From NCBI GenBank assembly GCA_009691045.1, contig SHWC01000007.1, positions 1 to 64,000 of the forward strand: a stretch of DNA of 64,000 bases, given 5' to 3'. Under the pieces are notes generated by a model. The model was not told the DNA's origin and ran no database searches. It saw nothing but the letters and a program-made list of their open reading frames with translations. Of this stretch, positions 53,224-62,824 are shown piece after piece (within the stretch, counting starts at the first letter, position 1; every line of letters begins with the position of its first letter). Made by a program: the position numbers and the translations under genes. Source of the DNA: Alphaproteobacteria bacterium (GTDB lineage: Bacteria > Pseudomonadota > Alphaproteobacteria > UBA828).

Positions 53224-53778
53224 TTATATTTCCTGCGATTTCAACTTGGCCTTGAGGCGCTGAATGATCGCCGGCACGTTTTGCAGGTGTGGATGCACCG
53301 CGAGCGCCTTCTCGAACGCGTCGAGCGCCTTGGCTTCGTTGTCAATCTGGCTATAGATCAGGCCGAGGCCGAATAACGCGCCGAAATGGCGCGGTTCAAG
53401 CGTAAACGTCTTCTCACAATCGGCGATCGACTTATCATATTCGCCCATCATGAAATAAAGTGTCGCGCGCTTGTTCCACCCTTCGGCAAATTCCGGTCGG
53501 GCCGCGATGACCGAATTGAAATGACTGAGCGCGGCACCAAACGAGTGCATTTGCATATAGATCGACCCTTGCGTGAGGAGCTTGTCGATCTCCTCGTCGC
53601 CCGATTCCATCCATATGCCCCAGATCGCCTGCTCGGCATTGCCGACCTCGCTTAGATCGCCAGTGCTTTTGAGTGTCTCGAATAGCGGTTCAAGACGTGG
53701 GTCGCGCTGATCGGCGTGAAGCGGCGCCGCCAATACCAAGGCAGCGACAAAAACAAGAAGCGGGAGGACGTAGCCCAT
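53224..53778 (-). CDS. tetratricopeptide repeat protein
   Basis: Signal peptide and TPR units (AEGWNKRATLYFMMGEYDKSIADCEKTFTLEPRHFGALFGLG). Confidence 0.9.
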   Translation of the reverse strand: MGYVLPLLVFVAALVLAAPLHADQRDPRLEPLFETLKSTGDLSEVGNAEQAIWGIWMESGDEEIDKLLTQGSIYMQMHSFGAALSHFNSVIAARPEFAEGWNKRATLYFMMGEYDKSIADCEKTFTLEPRHFGALFGLGLIYSQIDNEAKALDAFEKALAVHPHLQNVPAIIQRLKAKLKSQEI

Positions 53779-53829
53779 ATCAAATACTAGACCAAATTGC
53801 CGCGTCGGGCGACAGCCTGGACGCGGATT

Positions 53830-55131
53830 TCAATGCGACGCGTCGTGCTTCAAGGCGGCCGGGCGCAAGCCGCCGGTCGCCCAATCCAAGAGCTCGACCG
53901 TATGGAGAATAGGCAAGGCCGTGCCAGCCCGGATTTGTAAGATACACCCAATATTGCCGGTGGCGACTGCAACAGCCCCGGTTCGCTCGATATTGGCGAC
54001 CTTGCGGTCTCGCAGTTGAGCGGAAAGCTTCGGTTGCAGAAGGTTATAGGTGCCGGCTGAGCCACAGCAAAGATGACCATCGGGAACGTCTTCAACGCGA
54101 AAGCCTACACTCTGAAGCAACCGCTTCGGCGCGTCCGTAATCTTCTGGCCATGCTGCAGGGAACACGCCGCGTGATAGGCGAGCCGAAGCCCGCCCACAT
54201 CGCGCTCGGGCCGCAATGAAAGATCGGCAAGAACTTCGCTCACATCGCGCGCGAGACCAGCGATGGTGGCGGCGCTTTCGGCCAATTCCGAATCATGGCG
54301 TAACAAGAAGCCATAATCCTTGAGCGTGGTACCGCAACCCGACGCATTGGCGATGACGGCGTCGAGCCCGCGCGCGCGTTGTTCTGCCATCAGGGCGTGA
54401 ACATTGCGCCGCGCATGGACCAAAGCCGCCTCTTCCTGGCCCAAATGGTGCGGGAGAGCACCACAACAGCCGAGGTCCTTCACGATGACAATTTCGCAGC
54501 CATGGCGCGTTAGAAGGCGCGTTGTCGCCTCATTGATTTCGGGCGAAATCACGCGCTGCACGCAACCCGTCAACAACGCGACGCGTTTCACGCGCCGGCC
54601 TTTGGCCGGAATCACTTGCGGGTGGTCGAGTGCGGTTGGCGGTGCGGGCGCGGCGAGGAGCTTGGCCATGGAGCCCAAAGGCCCGGGGATCAATCGCGCG
54701 ATCGGCGCAAAGGGTTGTGCCATGAGCAAGGCAAGACGAAACATGGTTGGCCGGGGCAGCAGCCAGCCCAAGGCGGCACGCACGAGGCGATCCCACAGCG
54801 GCCGACGATGCGTATGCTCGATGCGAGCCCGGGCGCCGTCGATCAAATGCATATAGTCGACGCCCGAGGGACAGGCCGTGGTGCACGAAAGGCAGGACAA
54901 GCAGCGATCGAGATGATGAGTGATCGCGTCATCGGCCGGTCGGCCGGATTCCAACATGTCCTTGATCAAATAGATTCGGCCGCGTGGACTGTCGCGCTCA
55001 TCGCCAAGCAAATTGTATGTCGGACAGGCCGGAAGGCAGAAACCGCAATGCACGCAGGTGCGCAGGATCCCTTCCGCGATTTTTAGGTCAGGGTCGGCAG
55101 CGAGCTTGGCGGGATCGAAATGGGTCTGCAT
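53830..55131 (-). CDS. glcF: glycolate oxidase iron-sulfur subunit
   Basis: CVHCGFCLPACPTY, CLSCLSCTTACPSGV, HAACSLQHGQ. Confidence 0.95.
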   Translation of the reverse strand: MQTHFDPAKLAADPDLKIAEGILRTCVHCGFCLPACPTYNLLGDERDSPRGRIYLIKDMLESGRPADDAITHHLDRCLSCLSCTTACPSGVDYMHLIDGARARIEHTHRRPLWDRLVRAALGWLLPRPTMFRLALLMAQPFAPIARLIPGPLGSMAKLLAAPAPPTALDHPQVIPAKGRRVKRVALLTGCVQRVISPEINEATTRLLTRHGCEIVIVKDLGCCGALPHHLGQEEAALVHARRNVHALMAEQRARGLDAVIANASGCGTTLKDYGFLLRHDSELAESAATIAGLARDVSEVLADLSLRPERDVGGLRLAYHAACSLQHGQKITDAPKRLLQSVGFRVEDVPDGHLCCGSAGTYNLLQPKLSAQLRDRKVANIERTGAVAVATGNIGCILQIRAGTALPILHTVELLDWATGGLRPAALKHDASH

Positions 55132-55137
55132 GGCGCG

Positions 55138-56352
55138 CTATACGCCCTCATACATACGGCCGCGATTCAAGATCGCACGCGGATCGAAGCTTAGTTTGAG
55201 CCGGCGGCTCAGGGCATCGAGCGCGGGTTCCGGCGGCTCAAAGACCGCGACGCGAGCTCGCGCGTCGTCGTTTGCGCGAAACAAGGTCGCGTGCCCACCG
55301 AGCCCAGAAAGCGCGCCGCGTACGGCCGCCGCACGAGCATCAACTTCCTTGGGCACCATCAGCCAAATCAGGCCGCCGCCCCAATCATGATAAAGCTGCG
55401 CGTCCGGTATTTCCCGCTTGAGGCGCTTATGCGCTTCCGCGCCGGCCGCGGGCGGCACGGAGATGCGCCACAACGGATCGGTTGAACTTGAAAACGGCGA
55501 GACGTCTCGTATCGCGGCCCAGAAACGGTGCGCAGCCTCACCGTCGATCGCGCTTACCTCACCCTGTTTGCCAAGCAGATCACGCAAGGCGACGGCGCGT
55601 GCTTTGACCGAAGGGGCGACGCCTTCGATTCGAATCGCCGTGCAAGACGATGCCCCAAGAGGCGCAATCCGTGTCGCGACGTCGGCGGGCAAAAAGGCGG
55701 CCGCCGACACTTCATAGGGGCTCGCCAAAGCAGAACCAAGAGCCGCCATCGCAGAGTCGGGCGCGAGACCGGCGAGGCACAGGGTCGTTGTGGCTTCGGG
55801 CGCCGGAAGCACCTTGATGGTGACCTCGGTCATCGCCACCAGCGTGCCATAGGACCCGGCGATGATTTTGCACAGATCGTAACCGGTCACGTTCTTGACC
55901 ACTTTGCCGCCCGCCTTGAACGCCTCGCCACGCCCGTTCACGGCACGAAAGCCGAGGAAATGATCGCGCGCGGCGCCCGCCTTCAAGCGACGTGGCCCGG
56001 CGAGATTGCAAGCGAGCGCCCCACCGAGCGTGCCATGCCCAACGCCCGCACCATAAAGCGGACCAAAATCAGGTGGCTCGAACGCCAGCATTTGCCTAGC
56101 CGCGCCGACCGCGGCCTCGACCTCGGCAAGCGGCGTACTAGGGCGCGCGGTCAGCACCAATTCCTCCGGCGCATAATCGACAATGCCCGTCAGGCGCGAG
56201 AGATCGACCACGGCAGCGGCCGCAACAGGCCGGCCAAGACCACGCTTGGTACCTTTACCGATAAGCTCCAGCGGACGGCTTGACGCGGCCGCCTCGGTGA
56301 CCAGTGCGGCGAGTTCGTCCTCATCCGCCGGATAGAGCACATTGTCGTGAGC
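55138..56352 (-). CDS. glcE: glycolate oxidase FAD-binding subunit
   Basis: GKGTKRGLGRP, YGAGVGHGTLGGALACNLAGP; probable GTG start, ORF open to 56430. Confidence 0.92.
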   Translation of the reverse strand, partial: AHDNVLYPADEDELAALVTEAAASSRPLELIGKGTKRGLGRPVAAAAVVDLSRLTGIVDYAPEELVLTARPSTPLAEVEAAVGAARQMLAFEPPDFGPLYGAGVGHGTLGGALACNLAGPRRLKAGAARDHFLGFRAVNGRGEAFKAGGKVVKNVTGYDLCKIIAGSYGTLVAMTEVTIKVLPAPEATTTLCLAGLAPDSAMAALGSALASPYEVSAAAFLPADVATRIAPLGASSCTAIRIEGVAPSVKARAVALRDLLGKQGEVSAIDGEAAHRFWAAIRDVSPFSSSTDPLWRISVPPAAGAEAHKRLKREIPDAQLYHDWGGGLIWLMVPKEVDARAAAVRGALSGLGGHATLFRANDDARARVAVFEPPEPALDALSRRLKLSFDPRAILNRGRMYEGV

Positions 56353-56371
56353 CACGATGCGCGCGTCCTGC

Positions 56372-57859
56372 TCAGAATCTCGGCAGATCGGGGAACGGGA
56401 CCTGGCCGCGATGCACATGCATCTGGCCAAGCTCGGCGCAGCGTCGCAGCGTCGGGAATACTTTGCCCGGGTTCAACAAACCATCGGGGTCGAACGCACA
56501 TTTCACGCGCATCTGTTGATCGAGGTCGGTCTGATCGAACATGGTCGACATCAGATCGCGCTTCTCGACGCCGACACCATGTTCGCCGGTCAAAACACCA
56601 CCGACTTCGACACAAAGCTTTAGGATCTCCGCGCCGAGCGCTTCGGTCTGCGCAAGCTCGCCCGGCTTGTTGGCGTCATACATGATCAGCGGGTGCAGAT
56701 TGCCATCGCCGGCGTGAAACACATTGGCTACCTGCAGGCCAAAGCTGCGCGATAGCTCGCCGATGCGGCGCAGCACTTCGGGCAGGCGGCCGCGCGGAAT
56801 CGTACCGTCCATCACATAATAATCGGGCGCGATGCGGGCCGTAGCGGGGAACGCCGATTTACGCCCCAGCCAGAAGCGCAGGCGTTCCGCTTCGCTGGTG
56901 GAGATTCGGAGCGAGCTCGCCCCGCAACCCTCGGCAATGTCTTTGACGACGCCGACCAGATGATCGACCTCAGCCGGCGGCCCATCGAGTTCGCAAATCA
57001 ACAAGGCCTCGACGTCCATCGGGTAGCCGGCATGGCAAAACGCTTCTGTGGCGTGAATCGCCGGCCGATCCATCATCTCAAGCCCGGCCGGGATGATGCC
57101 ACCGCCGATGATGCGCGCGACGCAAAGCCCGGCGGCCACGCTCGACGGAAAACCGATCAGAAGGGCCCGCGCGGTTTCAGGCTTTGGCACAATACGCACG
57201 GTCACTTCGGTAATGATGCCGAGAAGACCTTCCGAGCCCGTGATAAGGCCAAGCAGATCGTAGCCGGGCGCCTCGAAGGCCTTGCCGCCGAAACGCACCA
57301 CCTCGCCGCCGATCAAGACCATCTCGACGCCGAGCAGATTGTTGGTGGTGAGGCCGTATTTCAGACAATGCACACCGCCGGAATTCTCAGCGACATTGCC
57401 GCCGATTGAACAGGCGACTTGGCTCGATGGATCGGGCGCGTAATAGAAGCCGGACGCTGCAACGGCATGGCTCAGAGCCAGATTAGCGACGCCCGGTTGG
57501 GTCACGACACAACGATTGGCGTAATCGATTTCAAGAATGCGGTTGAGCCGGCTGACACCGACGGTAATGCCGTCAGCCAAAGGTAGCGCGCCGCCCGAAA
57601 GACCGGTGCCGGCACCGCGCGGCACGATCTTGGCGCCCCGCTCAGCGCAAACTTTGAGAACGGCCGAAACTTCGGCGGTTGACCGCGGCAGAACCACGGC
57701 GAGCGGCAATTGACGGTAGGCGCTCAGACCATCGCACTCGAAGGCACGCAGCGAGGTCGCGTCGTCGATCACGGCATCGGCGCCGGCGACCGCCCGAAGT
57801 GCCGCGACGAGCGCGCGGCGCGTGGCGATGATCCGACTATCGGGTTCGGGCATCTTCAC
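56372..57859 (-). CDS. glcD: glycolate oxidase FAD-linked subunit
   Basis: VPRGAGTGLSGGALP, GNVAENSGGVHCLKYGLT, GEHGVGVEKRDL. Confidence 0.95.
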   Translation of the reverse strand: MKMPEPDSRIIATRRALVAALRAVAGADAVIDDATSLRAFECDGLSAYRQLPLAVVLPRSTAEVSAVLKVCAERGAKIVPRGAGTGLSGGALPLADGITVGVSRLNRILEIDYANRCVVTQPGVANLALSHAVAASGFYYAPDPSSQVACSIGGNVAENSGGVHCLKYGLTTNNLLGVEMVLIGGEVVRFGGKAFEAPGYDLLGLITGSEGLLGIITEVTVRIVPKPETARALLIGFPSSVAAGLCVARIIGGGIIPAGLEMMDRPAIHATEAFCHAGYPMDVEALLICELDGPPAEVDHLVGVVKDIAEGCGASSLRISTSEAERLRFWLGRKSAFPATARIAPDYYVMDGTIPRGRLPEVLRRIGELSRSFGLQVANVFHAGDGNLHPLIMYDANKPGELAQTEALGAEILKLCVEVGGVLTGEHGVGVEKRDLMSTMFDQTDLDQQMRVKCAFDPDGLLNPGKVFPTLRRCAELGQMHVHRGQVPFPDLPRF

Positions 57860-57959
57860 GGCACAAATCCCCCTCGCGCCCCTGGCGGGGCGTCATGAAC
57901 GACGCGTCAGATCATGGTGGGGGTGGGGCCGGCGAACGTCAACTGACCGCGGCGGCGCC

Positions 57960-58231
57960 TAGAGCGTGATCCAGCCAGATTGAACCAGCTGCGCCGGAGG
58001 AATTTTACGCCGCAGGGAGAAGCAGGGCGAAGCGCGTAGCGGAACCTACGGGCGAGCCCTGAGACGATCACACGGCGCAAAAGGCCCCGGCCCGGCGGGT
58101 TGCGTCGTGTCGGGCGCCCGCGGCGTTGCGCCGCTTGACCGATGCCCCGGCATCGCTCGTCGCGACGCGCCTGGCGGATCGCCTCGACACGATGCAACGC
58201 AGATGATTCAATCTGGCTGGATCACGCTCTA
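57960..58231. repeat. palindromic intergenic repeat, copy A (~270 bp, terminal inverted repeats)
   Basis: Perfect 25-bp arms TAGAGCGTGATCCAGCCAGATTGAA (57960-57984) and TTCAATCTGGCTGGATCACGCTCTA (58207-58231); core homologous in inverse orientation to 11522-11714. Confidence 0.93.
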
Positions 58232-58354
58232 ACCCTGGCGGGCCTTGAAGCGCGGGGCTTTCTTGTTGATGACGTAGACGCGCCCCTTACGGCGGACGAC
58301 CTGGCAGTTCTTGTGCCGGATCTTGGCGGAACGCAGCGAGTTAACAACCTTCAT
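58229..58354 (-). CDS. rpmJ: 50S ribosomal protein L36
   Basis: Hand translation [41 protein letters not shown]; absent from the ORF track because it is short. Confidence 0.97.
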   Translation of the reverse strand: MKVVNSLRSAKIRHKNCQVVRRKGRVYVINKKAPRFKARQG

Positions 58355-58491
58355 AGCCGGACCGCTTGCGCTGGGGTTTCGCGTGGCGGCGCACCATAGG
58401 GAGGTACCCCCTTCCTGTCAACCTGCGGCCTGGGGTGGCGGCCGTCTGGGGCGTTGGCGTTTCCGCCGCCAATCGGCATAATCGCGCGGCC

Positions 58492-59061
58492 ATGACAGGA
58501 AACACCCCCTCGCCAGACGAAGATCAACACCCTTTGGCCGAACGGGCGATCGAACGAGTGATCTTTGCCAGCCGCTGGCTCATGGCACCGTTCTATCTCG
58601 GGCTGGTGGTTTCTCTTGCCCTTTTGATGATCAAGTTTGTCCAGGAGTTGATCGAGGTTGTCCCGGAGGTGTTTCACCTCAAGGATACCGAGATCATCAT
58701 GAGCGTGCTGAGCCTGATCGATCTTTCGCTCGCCGGCAATTTGCTCCTGATGGTGATTTTCGCGGGCTATGAGAACTTCGTCTCGAAGATCGACGTGGCG
58801 CGTCACAAAGATCGGCCAGAATGGATGGGCACGGTCGATTTCAGCGGGCTCAAGCTCAAATTGATCGCGTCTATCGTGGCGATTTCAGGAATACATTTGC
58901 TGAAATCGTTCATGAACATCGCGGAGATGGATAAAGATAACCTGATGTGGTTGGTCATCATTCATGCGACGTTCGTGGGGTCAGGCGTTTTGCTTGCATT
59001 GATGGATCGCCTGACGGGGCATTCGGGGCCCAGCAAGCAAAATAAAGATACGAATTCCTAG
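58492..59061 (+). CDS. UPF0114/YqhA family membrane protein
   Basis: ERVIFASRWLMAPFYLGLVVSLALL, GNLLLMVIFAGYENFVSKID. Confidence 0.93.
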   Translation: MTGNTPSPDEDQHPLAERAIERVIFASRWLMAPFYLGLVVSLALLMIKFVQELIEVVPEVFHLKDTEIIMSVLSLIDLSLAGNLLLMVIFAGYENFVSKIDVARHKDRPEWMGTVDFSGLKLKLIASIVAISGIHLLKSFMNIAEMDKDNLMWLVIIHATFVGSGVLLALMDRLTGHSGPSKQNKDTNS

Positions 59062-59969
59062 CGCGCCGGTTTGCTCGACGGCTTCATGGCGTGAACCCTA
59101 AACACGCCAATTTCGCCCTCCTCCATTACGCGCAATCGGGCGAGCCATAGGGCAAGCTCATAGGTCAACGCCGCGCCAAGGCGCCGATCAAAATTCTTGT
59201 GCCGCAAGGTTTCAGCGAATTTGGCCCAGCCCATGGTCGCCAGATGGCGCATTTCGTTGCTGATATCCTCGACGATGCGCACGTCGAAGCCTGTGCTTTG
59301 TAGCGCTGTCTTAATTTCATCAGGCGTCGTGAGGTTTACGGGCCCAGGCTCGAGCTTGAGCCACTCTTGGAACGCTGGCGTGTCGCGCCGCGCGCCGATC
59401 GAAAAATAGTCCTTGAAAAGGAAATGACCGCCCAGACGCAGCGCGTCGAACACGGCCGTTTAGAGCGCGGGCTTGTCGGGAATCGTGTGCAAGGAATCGA
59501 CGGAAACGATCGCGTTGCAGCTATTGCGCTTCAATGATGGCGCGGCCGGATCATAGGCTTGGATCGGTGCACGCTTGGCCAAGCCCGTGATCGTCGAAAG
59601 CTCCATGCCAGCTTCCGCCAACTCGGGATTGCTTTCATAACCGGTCACCCACGCGCCCGTGGCACTCGCCATCGCGCGGGATACCCCGCCAAGACTTGCG
59701 CCGAGATTGACGGCGCTCATCTTGCTGTCGAGCGCCAGGGGTGCGACGAAAGTCGCGACCCAAGCCGCATCTACTGGGCCATTGAAGCCAGCGCCCCAAA
59801 CTCGTTCTTTGAGGATGAATCTCGGATCACTAAAAAGCGTCGCCTTCCGCGGGCTGTCGAGCGCGGGCTGTGGCGGCTGCGGTGTTGCCGTGGCGGTATT
59901 CGGCGGCGGCGGCGGCAACCCCTTCAGGCGGGTCGACACCGTTCCACCAGGCGAGCACGCGGCGCGCAA
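59058..59969 (-). pseudogene. class I SAM-dependent methyltransferase interrupted by an in-frame TAA
   Basis: ORFs 59460..59969 and 59058..59453 share one frame. Reading ...VSVDSLHTIPDKPAL*TAVFDALRLGGHFLFKDYF spans a continuous methyltransferase fold. Confidence 0.82.
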
Positions 59970-60125
59970 TGGGGGTGACCTGTTGAAGTGCTAGCGCCAT
60001 CGACCGGGTCCGACCATGACATCTCTTCGGCGGGCCAAACCCTTTTGGCCGCCTGTGACATCTTTGTCGATAACCCGTTAACGGAGCTTAAATTCAGCCC
60101 CGTCTGATCGGTAGTTAGCGGGTCT

Positions 60126-60983
60126 TTAGGCTTGGCCAACCGCCTGGCGCTGCCTGCCGAGGCCGCTGATTTCGAGCTCCATCACATCACCCGCCTTGAG
60201 GTAACGCGGCGGCTTCATGCCCATGCCAACGCCCGGCGGGGTGCCGGTCGCGATTAGGTCCCCCGGCTCTAAGTCCATGAATTGGCTTACGTACCAGACG
60301 ATGTGGTGGCACCCAAAGATCATCGTTTTGGTGCTGCCGCGTTGCATGACCTGGCCATTGACGGTGAGGTTCATGTCGAACGCCTGGGGGTTGGGCACTT
60401 CGTCCGGCGTGACCAGCCACGGCCCGGTCGGGCAAAATGTTCGGGCTGACTTGCCCTTGATCCAGGTTGGCCCGCGCTCAAGCTGAAAGGCGCGCTCAGA
60501 CACATCATTGACGACGCAATAGCCGGCGATCACGGCGGCGGCGGCGGCCTCATTGGCCAAATAGCTCGCTGGCTTGCCGATCACGATTCCGAGTTCGATT
60601 TCCCAATCGGATTTCTGGCTGCCGCGCGGCATCAGCACGGTGTCGTTCGGCCCGCAATAGGAACTCGGCGCCTTAGTGAAGACGATCGGCTCTTTGGGGA
60701 TGTCCATGCCGGCCTCGCGCGCATGGTCGGCATAATTGAGGCCGATCGCGATGATGTTGCCCGGCCGCGCCATGGGCGCGCCAATGCGGACTTTGGCGGG
60801 ATCGACCAGCGGGAAGGCGCTCGAATCGCGGGCCAGCCGCGCCCGCAGTTTTTCGATACCCCCGCTGGCGAGAAAAGCCCCATCGATCGCCTTGATCTCG
60901 CCCGAAATATCGACCACCCGGCCATCGTCCAACCTGACCGCCGGCCGTTCCGACCCAACCTCGCCGACCCGCATCAATTTCAT
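60126..60983 (-). CDS. fumarylacetoacetate hydrolase family protein
   Basis: IGLNYADHAREAG, PSSYCGPNDTVLMP, WEIELGIVIGK, TGTPPGVGMG. Confidence 0.95.
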   Translation of the reverse strand: MKLMRVGEVGSERPAVRLDDGRVVDISGEIKAIDGAFLASGGIEKLRARLARDSSAFPLVDPAKVRIGAPMARPGNIIAIGLNYADHAREAGMDIPKEPIVFTKAPSSYCGPNDTVLMPRGSQKSDWEIELGIVIGKPASYLANEAAAAAVIAGYCVVNDVSERAFQLERGPTWIKGKSARTFCPTGPWLVTPDEVPNPQAFDMNLTVNGQVMQRGSTKTMIFGCHHIVWYVSQFMDLEPGDLIATGTPPGVGMGMKPPRYLKAGDVMELEISGLGRQRQAVGQA

Positions 60984-61106
60984 CGCCTGCCTCCCTTGCC
61001 CGCATCGCGTGGGCGTGGATAGTGAGGGGCGAAATAGCACCCTGTCAAAGAGCCCGAGCGGGGCTCGCTGGTAAAATTTGCGCCTTCAGTATGGAGAGGT
61101 ATGACC

Positions 61107-61592
61107 ATGCCCTCATTCGACATCGTTTCACGCACCGAATTGGCCGAAGTCGACAACGCGATCGCCGGCGCCATGCGCGAAATCGGCACGCGTTACGACT
61201 TCAAGGGCAGCAAATGCTCGATCGAGCGGGCGGAGACGGCGATTACCATCCGCGCGGACGACGACCTCAAACTCAAGCAGGTGCAGGAATTGCTACGCGG
61301 CTATTTGGCGCGGCGGAAGGTGGAGGCCGGTGCGTTCGAATTCAAGACACCGGAGAAGGCCTCGGGCAATTCGGTGCGCCAGGAGGTGGCGATTCGCCAA
61401 GGCATCGAGCGCGAGCTCGGCCAGAAGGTGGTCAAGGAGATCAAGGCGAGCAAGCTCAAGGTCCAGGTCGCGATCCAGGGCGATGAGCTGCGCGTCTCGG
61501 GAAAAAACCGCGACGACCTGCAGGGCGCGATCCAGCTGGTCAAGGGCATGAAGCTCGAACAGCCGCTGCAATTTGTGAATTTCAGGGAATAG
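61107..61592 (+). CDS. yajQ: YajQ family cyclic-di-GMP-binding protein
   Basis: MPSFDIVSRTELAEVDNAIAGAMREIGTRYDFKGSKCSIE. Confidence 0.95.
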   Translation: MPSFDIVSRTELAEVDNAIAGAMREIGTRYDFKGSKCSIERAETAITIRADDDLKLKQVQELLRGYLARRKVEAGAFEFKTPEKASGNSVRQEVAIRQGIERELGQKVVKEIKASKLKVQVAIQGDELRVSGKNRDDLQGAIQLVKGMKLEQPLQFVNFRE

Positions 61593-61633
61593 CGGCGGGG
61601 AGTGACTAGGCTAAACTCCCAGCAATCAAGGAA

Positions 61634-62335
61634 TTAGGGCGGCGTCCCTGTTTCGGTAGCAGGCTTGGACGCGGTGTCTGGCATTGACAGCCCCGGTCTT
61701 TCCCATTCGGGATGGCGAGGTGGGAAATCGCGATTGAGTAATTGGCTGGCTTTTCCGAGTTCATCAATCAAGTAATTCAAAATTACCAAAAGTGATTTGC
61801 CCGCTTTCTCAATTTTCGCTCGGCGTGGATCGATTGCTCTGACGGAAATCTTTGGCCGTGGTGCGTTTTTTTCAGATTCCCAGTTTGCCCGATAATTCCG
61901 CAGAATAGTGAGAGCACTGATACAGTTGATGAATGCGGTGGTGAGCTCTTCGCCGTATTCGCCGACGTGTTCGACCAGGGCCTCAAGTACGACAGCCCGA
62001 TCGGGAATACCGGACCAAGGACGAGTGGCATCTTCCGTAACTCTTTCGCGTTCCATTGAGAGGAGGATACGTATCGCCGTGAGTTCAATCGAAATGGCCC
62101 TAGCACGACGATAGATGGCGCGTTGCTCTTCTTCGCGTCTTAGCCGGGCTTGGTGTCGAAATTCTCGGCGACTGATGAAATATGCGCCCGCCACGGCAAT
62201 GACCGCACCAAGAAACGCGGCCAGAGGATCGGTCCACCACCACGCGTCACTTGCGGTGGCCGGACTTGTGTCAGAAAGGCGCTCGCAATACGCGCTCCAA
62301 GCGGCCGCCGCCAAATTACACCCGCTCCCCAACAT
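61634..62335 (-). CDS. hypothetical membrane-anchored protein
   Basis: One TM segment (AFLGAVIAVAGAYFISRR) then coiled-coil-like region; no family recognised. Confidence 0.6.
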   Translation of the reverse strand: MLGSGCNLAAAAWSAYCERLSDTSPATASDAWWWTDPLAAFLGAVIAVAGAYFISRREFRHQARLRREEEQRAIYRRARAISIELTAIRILLSMERERVTEDATRPWSGIPDRAVVLEALVEHVGEYGEELTTAFINCISALTILRNYRANWESEKNAPRPKISVRAIDPRRAKIEKAGKSLLVILNYLIDELGKASQLLNRDFPPRHPEWERPGLSMPDTASKPATETGTPP

Positions 62336-62368
62336 GGGCGGCCGTCTACCCGATGACGCGGTGCGGCG

Positions 62369-62824
62369 CTAAATCAGATCGCCTGGTTCGATCTTAAGAG
62401 CGGCGGCGAGCTTTTTCAGGGTCGTCGTGGTCGCTTCCTTCTTGCCGTTTTCGAGCAACGACAGAAAGGCGTGCGACAAGCCGCTGGCGGCGGCAAGCGC
62501 GACCAAGGTGAGGCCGCGCTTCTTGCGCCAGGCGCGCAACAGATTGTCGCCTGCGAGGCGCGCCTCGACCACTTCGATCGGAATGAAGTCGGAGGGCTTG
62601 GCCTCGCGCATGATCGCTCTGTGCCGCGCCAGGTCGAAACGATCCTCCGCCGCCTCGACCAGCGCCTCATAATCGGCACGCGAGAGCGTGACGGTAGCGC
62701 CCCCGCTGGGCTTGCGCGAGCGCGGGGCGGACATCAATGCCGAACCTGCGGTTCTTTTCGTCGCATGGCCATGCGCGGTCGTACCCGGCGCGAGGGACAC
62801 TTTGACGGGGCTCTGACGGCTCAT
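62369..62824 (-). CDS. XRE-type HTH antitoxin
   Basis: LLRAWRKKRGLTLVALAAASGLSHAFLSLLENGKKEATTTTLKKLAAALKI; ATG overlaps the expected toxin TGA. Confidence 0.82.
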   Translation of the reverse strand: MSRQSPVKVSLAPGTTAHGHATKRTAGSALMSAPRSRKPSGGATVTLSRADYEALVEAAEDRFDLARHRAIMREAKPSDFIPIEVVEARLAGDNLLRAWRKKRGLTLVALAAASGLSHAFLSLLENGKKEATTTTLKKLAAALKIEPGDLI

